Positions 21,951 through 33,309 of a stretch of DNA of 64,000 nucleotides are shown here, one piece after another. This DNA comes from Lophius americanus (Eukaryota > Chordata > Actinopteri > Lophiiformes > Lophiidae): positions 494,501 to 558,500 of the forward strand of contig JBBDHG010000015.1 of assembly GCA_037951165.1 (NCBI GenBank), read 5' to 3'. A program made the position numbers and the translations under genes. The notes below the pieces were generated by a model. It was not told the DNA's origin. It saw only the letters and a program-made list of their open reading frames with translations, and did not search any database. The number at the start of each line of letters is the position of its first letter. Positions within the stretch are counted from its first letter, which is position 1.

Positions 21951-22299
21951 TTTAATGCATCAAATTCTCACTTCAGAGAATTTGAAACCAGTATTTTTAT
22001 TTTTTTTATCATATTGTACTTCAAAAGTAGACTAATTTCCTTCTTCTTGTATTTACATAAGGATTTTTTTTTTACTCCTCCCCCTTCTTTAATCCTTTGA
22101 TGTCCTCACCAAGAAAAAAAAAAGTGGAAAATGTATTTCTTTTCTATGGGGTATTTATTAATCTAATATCTTCAGAACTTACTATATAAAGGTCCAAAGA
22201 AAGTTTGTATTTCATGGAAAACACTTAGTTTTAGTGAAATAGAGACCTAAACGTAACCAAACAGCTGAGCAGGACATTAGCAGAAGTGAATATTTCAAA

Positions 22300-22845
22300 A
22301 CACTGTAAATCTTTTTAAAATTATCATTTGCTGCTATAGATTAGATTTTTCATATTCATACAACGAATAGAAAAGTCCAAAAGGCTTAGGAATCCGATCA
22401 ACAATTCAAAAGAACATCTTATCCTTAGAAAAGTTATTTTCCTATTTGATATTTACCGTCTTTTTTTTTTGGTTTCTTTTTTTTAAATGCTGTATTTAAC
22501 ACTTAAAAAACACAACTTAAAAGCACACAAAATAAAGAGATTACAGCCAATAGCAAATACATTTCTTACTTGATAAGAATGTGTTAAATGAGAATAAATA
22601 AGTAAAAATAAACAAAGACATCGGACTAAACGAAATTTTTTTTAATAATCTTTAATTAAAAAAAAGTCGATTAATGTAATAATATATAATAACATTAATA
22701 TCAAAATTAATCTCTGATTAATGTATGAAATCAAGGATCTATTCATTTATAGAGTTTAACATTGTTTTTTAAATTGAACATTTCTGGGATTTTCATAACA
22801 TAATCAATTCATTGTAAAATGCCTTTAAGACTAGTGCGATTTTTT

Positions 22846-22879
<34 letters not shown>

Positions 22880-23647
22880 ACTTTATTAATATTGTTCTTC
22901 ATCGATAAGAGATGATATTAAATCATCAGATCATCAACAACGCACATGTAATCCTAATTCAAAATACACCTTTCTTCTCTTTCAACCATCCTTCCACCTG
23001 GTTACTGATGTCATCTAAGCGACTCCAGAGGTTCAAAGAGTTTCTGGTTATTCCGCACACACACGTGTCACAGAGGAAATCCACTGAGCTCCCTCCACCC
23101 CCTGGGTTATTCCATGTTGGTACATCATTAATACCAACATAAACGCACATAATTACATGCAAACATGGCTCTGTAGCGTTCCACCTGTGTCAATAGGCTG
23201 TCAGTTTACTTAGCATTAGCTTTGGGCTAAAGGTTTAGCTGTTTCCATGTCTGCAACAACGCCGCACGCCTCGAGGGCGCAAGTTGAATAAAGATTACAC
23301 GTGTCATTATATCAAGTAGTGGCGGCGCTTGTTCTCCACATGGTTATATAAAGTAACATACATTTTACATGAGACCGGCTGCTGCTGGAAGGTTGCTCAC
23401 TTCATTTAAAGCATGGACAGAATTAATTAGGTAAATGTCTCAGAGGTTAATTATTTCCCCTCTCTGCAGTTTTTCAGGACAGTTTTTTTTCTTTTTTCTT
23501 CTCTGCGCTGTCTGTGCTCACAGGATTTGTCGTGACACACTTAAATATGTGCTCATTCTTTCACATACCCAATATATTTTCTCTTACATTTTCCTCTACA
23601 AGTTTTATGTCTTACATTTCTCTTAAATTACATTCATATATTATTCT
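22300..23647. other. No supported feature, very A/T-rich
   Basis: Holds (AT)n at 22849-22876 and long A/T homopolymers. Position 22255-22280 has CAAACAGCTGAGCAGGACAT, a stray word of the RT mosaic repeat. No coding frames. Confidence 0.45.
22849..22876 (+). repeat. (AT)n microsatellite
   Basis: About 14 AT units. Confidence 0.95.
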
Positions 23648-23653
23648 CACACA

Positions 23654-23747
<94 letters not shown>

Positions 23748-23755
23748 CACACACA
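23648..23755 (+). repeat. (CA)n microsatellite, ~108 bp
   Basis: Nearly pure CA with one T-for-C and two G-for-A type interruptions. Confidence 0.98.
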
Positions 23756-24084
23756 GATTAGAAGGTGGCCTGTAAAGCCTGAGGTTAATTTGATTAATTA
23801 ACATTGATATAGATTAATTTGCAGCAGCAACACTTTGATCTATGAAATCACCTCCATATGTGAAGCCATGCAGCTACATGTTCAGCGCTGGGGTAGATGG
23901 GATGTGGAGGCAGGGGACTGACAGGTGGGATACTGGTTGCACATGCTTGTGGTCTCACATGGGCCTCACAGACTCATTTCACCCAACAATAAGAGAGTCA
24001 AAGCTGTAGGAATGTGTTAACAAATGCGATTTTTAACCTATATTTAACCCGACTCTTTTGTCCTTAAGAGGAAATAAGGCCAAT

Positions 24085-24365
24085 AATATCGTCCCCGACA
24101 GCTAGGGTATATCAGTAAAAAGCCCCCAATCCCCTGCATTGTATAGGCAATGCCCTGAATTGAACTCTTCATTATGTGAAGCTGTAGAAATGTTTGTAAC
24201 ATATTTTAACATATGATTGAACTCCTCAAATTAAATGTGACTCCTTAATAATCTCAACAGTCCATGTTGACTCAACTAAACTGTTTCTATGAAGTCAGCA
24301 GTCTGTTCTGAGATCAGACCCCAGTGCCTCAATAATGACGATAAATGCAGTTAATCAGTTATTCT
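24085..24365 (-). repeat. F1, long-arm distal segment
   Basis: Contains CGTCCCCGACAGCTAGGGTA just upstream, then AAGCCCCCAATCCCCTGCAT and the GAACTCCTCAAATTAAATGT word. Beyond it lies a second part, AACAGTCCATGTTGACTCAA, TTTCTATGAAGTCAGCA and GATCAGACCCCAGTG, found only in the copies at 42.0 and 54.4 kb. A subset of F1 therefore has an extra arm. Here the copy stops before any CTAG box. Confidence 0.78.
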
Positions 24366-24409
24366 TCAGCTTTCAGTGCTTCCCTTTGTTAAATCTGTTT
24401 TTTTTTTCA

Positions 24410-24645
24410 AAGGGTTCGTCACAGCGGATCGTCTCGTTCTTCACATCGATTCAGCTCACGTTTTACTTCCGATGCCCTTCCTGACACAACTCTCCTCATT
24501 AATCAGGGATCTGGATCAGCACTATAAGTAAACTGGCTTGTGACCCCTATGTGGCTGGGTTCAGAGGTCGGCTGGTAGCACTGAGAAACGTTGCCTAAAG
24601 GTCGACGCAGGATTTCTGCCACGCCCTCTTGACTGGGATTCTGTT
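24410..24645 (+). repeat. Teleost 'GATGCCCTTCCTGACACAAC' dispersed repeat
   Basis: TTTTACTTCCGATGCCCTTC followed by CTGACACAACTCTCC matches the very common fish intergenic word 'ttttacgccggatgcccttcctgacgcaaccctc'. Flanks to 24645 (ACTGGCTTGTGACCCCTATG) probably belong to it. Confidence 0.65.
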
Positions 24646-24815
24646 TGTTAGCAAGATTACATAAAAAGTAATGCATAGGTTTGCATGAAATTGTACCCAG
24701 ATGTAGGTTTTTGCATATCCAAAGGATGGTTACATTTTTGTGACACTTTTCTTCATTCTGATTGAAATAATCTCAAAGGGAATATTTTGGTTTTACTGTT
24801 TTCATGATGTAATGA

Positions 24816-24860
24816 GAAACGGTGTTCAATCAGAACAGCTGTCTGATTGAACACCGTTTC
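24816..24860. repeat. Perfect inverted repeat, 19-bp arms, 7-base loop
   Basis: Left arm 24816-24834 (GAAACGGTGTTCAATCAGA) and right arm 24842-24860 are exact reverse complements around ACAGCTG. Pairing stops sharply on both sides. It is long enough to extrude a cruciform, but the stem is too short for a typical microRNA precursor. Confidence 0.92.
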
Positions 24861-25057
24861 CGCTCAGATCCCCCAGCTTCTTCCCCGAACCCCTATTTTT
24901 TTCATACTATTAAAAAAAACGAAGATCGAATAATGCCAGCTGTCATTGTTTTGGACAAACGCACGGAGGATGTTTGGATCAACTTTATGAGGCTATTGCA
25001 CCGGTTGAAATTCGTCCCTCGACACCTAAACAAATCCTTTACAAAGCAGCACTTTCA

Positions 25058-25070
25058 CCACAAGGTGGCG
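25058..25070 (+). promoter_or_regulatory. CTCF-like site outside F1
   Basis: CCACAAGGTGGCG is a good match to the CTCF core with the common AGGTGGCG variant. It lies in non-F1 sequence. Confidence 0.42.
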
Positions 25071-25542
25071 TCACTGTTCCAACCGGCGTTGTTATTTAAA
25101 TTTTCTTAAATGGTGTGACACACGTAAATTCACAAAAATCACCTCTAAGAAAATGACATCTAGTTAAAAGTTCTTGCTAATTTCTCCGTTCGTTTTTTTC
25201 TGTAATCTTGCGAAGAAAGCGACAAACGCTCAGCGTTAATAACGGCGGTAATAACTGGGATATGGGTGTGAATGTAAAACACACTCAATGATAATTCACC
25301 AAACGGGGGGTATGACCCAGCTCATCTATTATTCTTCACTTCCTTACTTCCATCACTCTCCATCTCCACGCCACAGAGGGCCGTCCGCTGGCATCATTGA
25401 AAATCAATATGCTTATTTAGAGTTTGAACTGTGAATTGGAGAGGGGGACTCTGACAATCCCCCCGGTGCTAAGCCCTCCAAGTCACATGTGGTTTGTCAA
25501 GCTTTGTCAGAGAACAAAATGGAGAACAAGAAAGAGAGGGTA

Positions 25543-25579
25543 TGTGTGTGTGTGTGTGTGTGCGTGTGTGTGTGTGTGT
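25543..25579 (+). repeat. (TG)n microsatellite
   Basis: TG units with one TGCG interruption. Confidence 0.95.
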
Positions 25580-26297
25580 TTGCATCTACACATTATAAGG
25601 GTGAGAGTGCATAAGATGAGTGGGGAGGCATAGCTGCCGTGGTCTCCATGGCGATACTAGTTAGCTAGCTAGCGCTCAAGGGCCCTGGAGGAAAGTGACA
25701 ATACAAGGGACTTAGCAGCAGCCGCAGTTGCATTAATGAGATTTTTCACACTTATTATACACACACTCCCAGCTTGCACCAAGGCAGGAGTGGTGGACCG
25801 GCTCATTGTGCGCAACACAAGGATGTGTGTGAGGAGAAAAAAATCCTGAGCAGTCACAAAAATAAATGCACACAAACACAGATATGATGTTTGATCCTTC
25901 TATCAGTGTTTCTATCGAAAACATGGAAGCAACAAAAACAAACAAGGACTCAATTACAGAGTTAGACTCCAGGATGTTATTACAAACCATCAAGCTCCTA
26001 TATTTTTATTTCACTGCTTCGTCTCCGGTTTAATGTTGCTTGGAAAAAAGGTGACAGGCAGTGTCAATGCTATAATATCAGACGCTGGAAATACTTCTCG
26101 CATGGTCAAATATTGAAGCATGTCCTCCATATATGTGAATAAAGTCACAAATTGAGAGCACAAACATAAAAAAAAAAGAAAGAATCGAGAGGAAACATTA
26201 TATAAACGTGTTTTGGTAACCCTTCCTTTTAAAGTCCTAGGTATTTAACTGGTAAATATATTCTTGGATATGTTGCAAGGGAAAAGGTACGAATGTC
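25580..26297. other. No supported feature
   Basis: TAGTTAGCTAGCTAGCG at 25659-25675 is a small CTAG-rich palindromic cluster. No gene evidence. Confidence 0.4.
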
Positions 26298-26347
26298 GTA
26301 ATAACATGGTATTAACATGGTAATAACATGGTAATAACATGTTAATA
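26298..26347 (+). repeat. 11-bp tandem repeat (TAATAACATGG), 4 copies
   Basis: Four head-to-tail units with one or two substitutions each. Confidence 0.88.
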
Positions 26348-27455
26348 AACAAAGCTTCCTGTTGCATTTATTGCATGGGAATGTAAATATTATATTATAT
26401 TGTATATATTATATTATATTGCTAAATATAATTCACCATATATTTACTAAGTCACTAGTCAGTATTTCACCTGTAATTTACCTGCATTTCTTCTCGTTAA
26501 CAGTGGTACTGACCCGATATTATATTACATATTGTAACTATAATGGAATACTTGGTATTACAAGTAGTAATTACCTAATAATACATAAGTATTACCGTGT
26601 ATTTGCTGTTTAAATACCTGATTATTAGGGGACTGTAAAAGGAAAGGTTACTCGTGGTTTGATTCTTTGATGATCTTGGAATACATTTGAAGTCCTAAAA
26701 CTGCTTTTGAAGGTCACATCAAACCCAAAATGCTTTGATTGTGTGGTCAAAGAGATGTTTAAAAAAAAAAGATCAAACAGTCAGATTGAACAAAAAAAGA
26801 TCAAACAATCAGAAAATACAACATAACTGAGTTTATTTTTTATTAAGAATGCTTTATTTATCAGAGTAGCTTTCTTCTTTTGCTTTGTGTGTATCTCATC
26901 AATTTATATACTTTATTTTATATTTATTGTTTGGCATGAAGAGGTTATGTTGAATTCAAGATTAGGACCCAAAATTAAAACACCCAAAAGATGCAGGAAA
27001 CAAACTAATACGGCAGAAGGGGGGTAAATAAAGTTTCTGCAAAAACAAAGGCAAACAGATAAAAATAACAAAGAAGCAAATAAACGATTCAAATTCACAA
27101 AGTAGCAACGAAATATCCAAAGTTCAAAGTAGCAAATAATTATCAGACATTGCGAAGTGACAAATCATGATCTACAATTTCAAAACCGCAAAATAATAAA
27201 TCAGGAGAGACAGAAAAATTGGCTGGATCGAGGGAGCACAAAGAAGCCGGATCAAGGAGCACCGGGGACTCGGAGACGGAACGACGGCAAGAAACGCAGA
27301 CAAGATTAACAAACGATTAACAAACGATCCGACAAGGACAGAGAGGAAGACGCAGACTAAAACACAAAGAGCAACGAGGACAAGAAGAAACTGGTGAGGG
27401 GCAGGGACAGGTGAGAACGTTGAACAATCAAGGAGGACACACTAGGAAACAGGAT
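26348..27455. other. No gene seen; possible GACAAGGACAGAGA-type repeat at 27220-27440
   Basis: 26380-26420 is TATTATATTATAT-rich. 27220-27440 is purine-rich on the + strand, with GACAAGGACAGAGAGGAAGA and GGGGCAGGGACAGGTGAGAA words that resemble a fish dispersed repeat. I cannot confirm the family. Confidence 0.3.
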
Positions 27456-27503
27456 TCACACACACACACGCACACACACACATGCACACACACGCACACA
27501 CAT
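27456..27503 (+). repeat. (CA)n microsatellite with CG interruptions
   Basis: CACACACG, CACACATG and CACACACG alternate. Confidence 0.93.
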
Positions 27504-27811
27504 TCACGGACAGGAGAGAAAGATGTGGAACACACAACTAAAGGGGGTCCGGAATAGAAAAATAAAAAGAACATTGAAATAAAATCTTCAAAACCCAACA
27601 GTTTACACAACTGATACCTGATTATAATTATATTATTACAACATAAAAGTGATGACAGAACGGGGCCATGAAGGAGGAAAAGACATTCTGTGAATGAAGA
27701 TTATCACCGGTGCCTCAAGTCCAACGCGCTGTCAGAAAATAAAAGGCCCGAAAAATGTTCATGATGTGATTACGTGGAATTTAAGAAATGTAAACACGCG
27801 GCCCAGAAGCA

Positions 27812-27840
27812 GTTTGGTTCACCATGGTGGTGAACCAAAC
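27812..27840. repeat. Inverted repeat, 13-bp arms, 3-base loop
   Basis: GTTTGGTTCACCA pairs perfectly with TGGTGAACCAAAC around TGG. It also contains the palindrome CCATGG. Confidence 0.9.
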
Positions 27841-28014
27841 ACTCGTTACTATTGAGGGATATTCGTCATTCAAGATGACAAATAAGAGCTAAATCGTTCC
27901 CAGAGTGTGGTCTGCCCTCGCTTGTCCGGGTCTGGAACTATCTGTGAGTTTTAAGGGGTGCTGTAAAGAGACGCCAAACAATCTTTCCTCTCCCGTTAGC
28001 CGGACGATGAATGA

Positions 28015-28355
28015 ACTCAATGATCGAACTGGATAGATTTTGTGAAAGGTCAGTTGTATATTTCTGTCACTAGGGGGAGCTTTATCAACAAATGTGTCGG
28101 GCTTAACTTCAAAACCGTCGGATTTACGCCAAATTTGGTGCAGATGAATCAATGTGAGGAGGTTTATCTTATATTTATTGTATTTTACTCTCATAGTTCA
28201 TATTTTACTCACTAGGGGGAGCTTTTCTTTAAATGAAAAACACTGTTTTTCAGGGATAACTGCATATTTAATATGAGGTGTTCAGTCAGGGGGATTGCTT
28301 GAGCAACTCAGGGGATTGGGGGCTTTTTGGAGATATTCAATTGCGGTGCGTCGGC
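28015..28355 (+). repeat. Dispersed repeat F1, + strand copy with two intact boxes
   Basis: This is the clearest display of F1 architecture. GAACTGGATAGATTTTGTGA, box 1 at 28068-28080, GGATTTACGCCAAATTTGGT and CATAGTTCATATTTTACTCA lead to box 2 at 28210-28222. GTTCAGTCAGGGGGATTGCT, CAGGGGATTGGGGGCTTTTT and a GGAGATATTCAATTG end follow. The boxes are direct repeats 142 bases apart. Confidence 0.92.
28068..28222 (+). promoter_or_regulatory. Pair of CTCF-like cores, same orientation
   Basis: CACTAGGGGGAGC occurs at 28068-28080 and again, identically, at 28210-28222. Two intact boxes in one copy support the view that the boxes are a designed part of F1 rather than chance. Confidence 0.42.
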
Positions 28356-28441
28356 TGAGGAAAACTTCAGGTAAAATTTATTTATTCCCGCACGGCCCAA
28401 CTTTACCGACCGGACCTTGAATTTATATTTGATGATAAAGC

Positions 28442-28473
28442 GCTGTTTATGGTTTATATTAACCATAAACAGC
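28442..28473. repeat. Inverted repeat, 13-bp arms, 6-base loop
   Basis: GCTGTTTATGGTT and AACCATAAACAGC are exact reverse complements around TATATT. Confidence 0.92.
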
Positions 28474-28474
28474 C

Positions 28475-28608
28475 TCGGCTCACAGACCCCTAGACGACCG
28501 CGGACCCCGATTGGAGGATTGCTGCTCTAAAAACAGCATTAGTGTGTGTCAGATGCTGATGCACACCTGAGTTTCCCTCAGGATAAATAAAGCGTCTATC
28601 CATCACTC
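28475..28608 (+). mobile_element. Retroposon 3' tail
   Basis: GAGTTTCCCTCAGGATAAAT then AAAGCGTCTATCCATC (28571-28604) is the usual 3' end of a fish LINE family ('ttccctcgggataaataaagtatctatc'). The preceding CACAGACCCCTAGACGACCG and GGAGGATTGCTGCTCTAAA recall a vertebrate hAT-derived repeat, so the tail may sit against another element. Confidence 0.55.
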
Positions 28609-28849
28609 TTTAAAACCACGGTGAACCTGCCTTCCACTGACTATAGAATAAAACTCCGACTTGAGACGGCCGCCTGAATTTTTCATTTGATGCATTTCAG
28701 ATGATTCATCACACCGCTGTGAAACACGCCGTATTGATTGAACTGATACTGAAAAGTCTTCCGGCGCCGTGAGAAGTCGACAAACCAACAACAATACCAT
28801 CTACTCTACTTAGAGACTTGAGAATCTCCCAAGGCCTGAAACTAAGATC

Positions 28850-29010
28850 AAAATACAACTGGATTAAACTGAAAAGGCGCCACATATTTGCTTCCATGAA
28901 CTCCAACTCTTCCATGAATATCTCATTAATTCTGAAAAACAGGGCAATTATTTTTCCACAGGCGACTGCAATACACTTCCACATGTTAGAATATGAATGT
29001 ATCTTTTAAT
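28850..29010. promoter_or_regulatory. Candidate conserved non-coding element
   Basis: Repeat-free block with CTCATTAATTCTGAAAAACAG, GGGCAATTATTTTTCCACAG and ATATTTGCTTCCATGAA words. Confidence 0.28.
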
Positions 29011-29690
29011 ATTGAATGGAATCTCCAAAGTTTTCCACAATAATCACACATGAGCTCATTTCCTTGACCTTAGCAAAAAAAAAAAAACTACCATTCCATT
29101 TCCATTTGCGGGGATTGTATGTTAAAATGACTGTTAGATGCTGGAGAGGCGGAGTGAGTGTGCGTGACAGGAGAAACACACCGGGAGGGAAAACAATTGT
29201 GTGCAGAGGAAATGAGAATCTCTCTCTACAAAGGAAGTTCTCCGCTGCTGCCTGGATGCTGGCTCGCACATTAAAGCAGCTGTCAGTTGATCAAATATTT
29301 GCATCTTCCTGCCTTCTTTCACCGTGTGCATTCAGCGTCGCCTGTCGCCACACATAGACACCGGCACACGCACACGCACACGCACACGCAGGTTTAAACC
29401 CCGCCGCAGCCAATGTTTTAGCAGAAGATCACCCTCAGCGGGGGCGGGGAGGGAGTCTTTTTGCAGCTCTGACGGCACATGTCCCTTAAAGGGTAGCAAA
29501 GGTCGGGGGCCACAGTGCAAAGGGCACGGCCTTGTCACCGTGGTAACATCCTTCTCAGGGGGGACATTCCCACCAGTGTGAGTCCGCTAAACCCACCCAC
29601 TGATGCGTCATCACTTAAGTGAATTTCCTTTTCTTTTCTTTTAAATCCTTGCAGCAAGTTGCTCTGTTCTCTAGTTTCACCGGCTGAAGG
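29011..29690. other. No gene seen; (CACACG)n at 29364-29390
   Basis: Frames up to 113 codons overlap on both strands and have no domain features. The CACACG hexamer repeats about 4.5 times. Confidence 0.45.
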
Positions 29691-29693
29691 GCG

Positions 29694-29732
29694 CCACCCC
29701 CCCCCCCCCCTCCCACCCCACCCCCACCCCCC
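29694..29732 (-). other. C-rich tract; G-quadruplex-capable on minus strand
   Basis: C runs of about 17, 4, 5 and 6 are separated by T/A-containing spacers, giving four G runs on the minus strand. It is also a candidate i-motif. Confidence 0.6.
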
Positions 29733-30524
29733 ATAATTAATCGCATTTATGTTTTTTAAAGTCATTTAATGACTTCCACAGTTAGTGTGTTCCCGGTTTT
29801 GTCTTTAAACGATGTATTCACTTCATAGAGAAATTGCATTTTAAATGAAACTACACAAAAATAAACGAAAATGTTTTTTTTGTTAAAACAAATTCGAAAT
29901 GAAGATTCTATTTTAACACTGAACATGAACCGCGTCATCGTAATTTTGGTGGCGCGGTGATGAGAATTCACTGACGGTTATTGAACATGATCCTAAATGA
30001 AAATCATTTCCTGCAGTCACATGATTAAGAATAATTACCGAGGAACCGAATGATTCCGTTCCAGTCTTACGTCTAAGCGTCATATTACTTTAATGGAGAT
30101 CAAAGGTTTCAACTGTGCTCCCATGAATCAACGCATGAAAATGAAAGCTCGCCTTGAGATTCTGAGGTGTCGTACGATGGTGCTGAAAATGTTCCTCACC
30201 GATGAGCCAGGGAAGAATTATGTAACTGCCGTGTAAACACACTGGGTGTTTGTGGGAACCCACGCTGCAACTGGTAATTAGGTTTATGTAAACAGACCCA
30301 AAGACTGACAGATGATTAGGTCGTTAAATGTTTCACGAGCTGTGAGTGATTTTAGACCACGGATGTAAATGCAGACATTCCTGTTTTACAGAAACACATA
30401 TCACGGAAATTCAGATTTATTATATCCCAGAAATGTTGGGAATATTAGGAAATCTTCCTTAACGCCAAAACTCAAATATCGTCTCTGATGGCATTTTAAA
30501 TTTTGCAAGCACATAGCCCGAAGT
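29733..30524. other. No supported feature
   Basis: Unique-looking sequence without recognisable repeats or coding frames over 70 codons. Confidence 0.4.
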
Positions 30525-31135
30525 GCAAGAAAGAACTGGATTCATTTGGGGGAAAGGTCAGTTGCTTATTTTCGACGATAGGAAAAGTTTTCGACCAAAA
30601 ACAGTTTTTTGGACATGACTTACTAACCTTTAATCCGATTTTAGTTGATATTTAGTGCATGTAAATCCATTCCAGGAGATTTTTATTTTATACCTTATAA
30701 TATTTTACAAGAATTCATACTTAACTCACTAGGGGGAGCTCTATTATGGTAAACAAATCTTATTCGGATATAACTTCCGAACTGTTAGTCCGATTTAGTC
30801 CAAATTTGGTGCATATGAGTCGCGTCTCGGTGATCTATTTATCTTGTCTAGATCATATTTAACCCTAAGAGTTCATATTTTAAAAACCATTAGGGGACAA
30901 GATAATGTTTTTCCTGAAAAACTTTCAGGGGTTCAATCAAGGGGGATTGCTTGAACAATGCAGGGGATTGGAGGCTTTTTGGCGATATACCCTTGTTGTC
31001 GGGAACAACAGCCCCGTCCTGGTATGAGATTACAAACTGATTTGTTTTTTGTGTTGACAGTTAAAGGAGGCGGGGCAGCTTGGACTGAAATCTGAGAACA
31101 TTTTCTAATATACTGCTTTAACCACGATGACTGTT
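30525..31135 (+). repeat. Dispersed repeat F1, long + strand copy
   Basis: AAAGAACTGGATTCATTTGG starts the conserved part. Box 1 has decayed to CGATAGGAAAAG and the next box is CACTAGGGGGAGCT at 30727-30740. Then GTCCGATTTAGTCCAAATTT, 'ccattaggggac' (decayed box), GGGGTTCAATCAAGGGGGAT and TGCAGGGGATTGGAGGCTTT follow. After the G-rich end it continues through 'atacccttgttgtcgggaac', AAGGAGGCGGGGCAGCTTGG and ACATTTTCTAATATACTG. The copy at 40.4 kb shares this extension almost base for base. Confidence 0.88.
30727..30740 (+). promoter_or_regulatory. CTCF-like core in F1
   Basis: CACTAGGGGGAGCT, same orientation as the pair at 28.1 kb. Confidence 0.4.
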
Positions 31136-31626
31136 GTGTGTGCCAACAGTGGGTACATGTTTACAGCCCGTGTGAGTGTTTGTGTGCCTGTATGCATGTC
31201 TCACCTCCTCCTCACCCCTCCTCTGCCGAGAGATGAACAGATGGACACAGTGGGAGGGGTGGGCCGAGTGCTGCGAGGCTGGGATAAACAAAAAGAGCAC
31301 TGCGTTTTCTATCGGGTCTCCTTTCCAGAATCGCACAAGATGCCAAGCTGTGGCACAAGAGTTTGAGACTAACAGCTGATGTGAGACGTCTTCTAGGGAG
31401 CGTTTGGGTGACAGCGGGACGATGCCCATAGCAACCTGGAGGACAGAGGTGACGTCGTGGTAGAGAAATGACACTGGAGAGGCTTCCCAATGGCACTAAT
31501 GTGATTTGCAAAGTCCTCACAGGTGGCACTACAAGGAGGAAACTCTCCTCCCTGCATCCATTCTCTGTAAACACTGATCCTGTGCAGGGCAGCAGCAGGC
31601 TGGAAGCCCATTCCAGCTGAAAAGCT
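31136..31626. other. No supported gene
   Basis: Open frames of 118-120 codons on the minus strand and shorter ones on the plus strand overlap one another. Composition is moderately GC-rich. I see no domain, signal peptide or splice pattern favouring any of them. Confidence 0.4.
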
Positions 31627-31880
31627 CACAAAAAGCTCATAAATATGATAAACACAAGATAAATCTCCTCAACTCCATTCATATGTACCGAATTTAGACG
31701 AAATGGTCGAGAAATTATGGCACCAAAACGTTTTGGGATTAAGCTCCATCTATTGGGAGAAATCTGCATCTGATCTTTCCCAAAATCAATCCAGTTCTTC
31801 CTGGCACTAAGGTCTATGTGGGTATAAAATTTGAGAAAATGAAAATGATCCATGAAATAGTTTTTGAGTTATCTCTCTGT
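31627..31880 (-). repeat. F1, - strand, hairpin-side half
   Basis: CACAAGATAAATCTCCTCAA, the CACCAAATTT-like region, box 1 degraded to AGCTCCATCTATTGG, TTTCCCAAAATCAATCCAGT, CTAAGGTCTATGTGGGTATA, then GATCCATGAAATAGTTTTTG. The distal half is missing. The frame MDHFHFLKFYTHIDLSARKN through this copy is open for 75 codons. Confidence 0.86.
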
Positions 31881-33309
31881 GGCGGATCCAGATTCCCCGA
31901 CAAACTGGTTCCTCTCGTCTTTTGCCGTTTTCTTCATACGCCTCGAGCTCCAACAGAACCTTTTTCTATTATTACAGTAATGCGCTGAGGAAAACAAATA
32001 TTCTGTTCTGATCATTTAAGGAAAGTAGTTAACTGGAGGATTCTCAGCTTACTTATGTAAATATATGGGTTTATTACAGACGGATCTGTAATAACAGAGA
32101 ATATCCTGGATAGGAAAGGTGCCAGTCCCATCCCAGAATCTTGTCATTCAGACCCGGCAGGATCATCGTATGTTTACAACGTCCGCCAGTCTAACCAGGT
32201 TAGGGTAAGTCTGTCCTTCAGACATAACAGTGGCCACAGCGTTCACATCAGCCAGACATAACATGATGGAAGACGTCAGAAACGAGGGCAAAGGTCGTAT
32301 TTTCATTTCTGTAACGTGCACCGTGGAGCGAGTTAACGAGTATATTGTGTTCCCTGGTGGGTGTCGTCTGCATAGGGGTGCAGAGCCAGGGAGGCGATAA
32401 GACGCGATGATGGCGTTACATTTTGATGACCCCACAAATGGACGTGTTTTAAACCAGCTAGTTCTAACAATTAAAAAAACAGAAGGAGAAAATTAAGCGT
32501 AAAATGTCTTCAAACTCTGCGTCGCTGAAGGCTGACTTAATATTTAGGATCACACAATACGGTATTGTTGGGCAGCTGTTATTTTTTTAGAAGTCGAAGA
32601 AACAAAGTTGGTCTCCGTTGTAATGCTATAATACGATTTCTGTACAAATGTTTGTTTTTCTCTCTCTCTCTGTCTCTCTTAAGAACTCCCGTTTTCTACC
32701 ATCTCTATCTCGTTGCGATTTTCTTTGGTGCCCTTCACACGGCCTGTTCAAGGTCGAACTGTTGTGCCTCCACAGCATCGCCATTCTGTGTAAAAGTATT
32801 ATCCAGGACGAAGGAAGGATGACTGTTGTTGGGGATGCTGCTCTCTCCACGCGTAGAAAATATTATCCTCTCTGTTTATGTTTATTTATGGTTAGCTTTG
32901 TTCAGTATATTTCTGTAAATGTATCACTAATCATTCTGTTGTGTTCTTACAGGGTTTGAGCTAAGCTACCTAGCTTAGCCGTAAGCTCTCACGACGTACA
33001 TTGCTGTGTTTTTTTCTAAACTTGATGTTCCTCTATGTTTAGGTACCACACATGAGTAGGATATTGTAAATGTGTGTATTTTGGAGAGTGTTGGGAGTTT
33101 TTGTGGTTGAAGTACGGGTGGACGGTGGAGACTAGCGCCCTGTTACAGCTGGTTCTGGTGCTGGTTCTGTTGTCCGGTCACTCGTTAACATGGCGAGTCT
33201 CGAAGTCAATGAGTGTCAACCAGCAACCAGTTTGGTTACTTAAAATGTATATAAGTAACATAAATAACATATATATATATAATATTCATACAGCTCTTAT
33301 ACTCACATA
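31881..33309. other. No supported feature
   Basis: CTCTCTCTCTGTCTCTCTT (32660-32680) is a short CT tract and 33269-33283 a short AT tract. Several frames of 75-103 codons overlap on both strands and look like chance. Confidence 0.4.

Noticed and set aside
24816..24860. MicroRNA precursor
   Set aside because: The 19-bp stem with unpaired flanks is too short for a normal pri-miRNA hairpin; kept only as an inverted repeat.
31118..31574. Overlapping 118- and 120-codon minus-strand frames
   Set aside because: They overlap one another in different frames, with no domain and no splice or start context favouring either.
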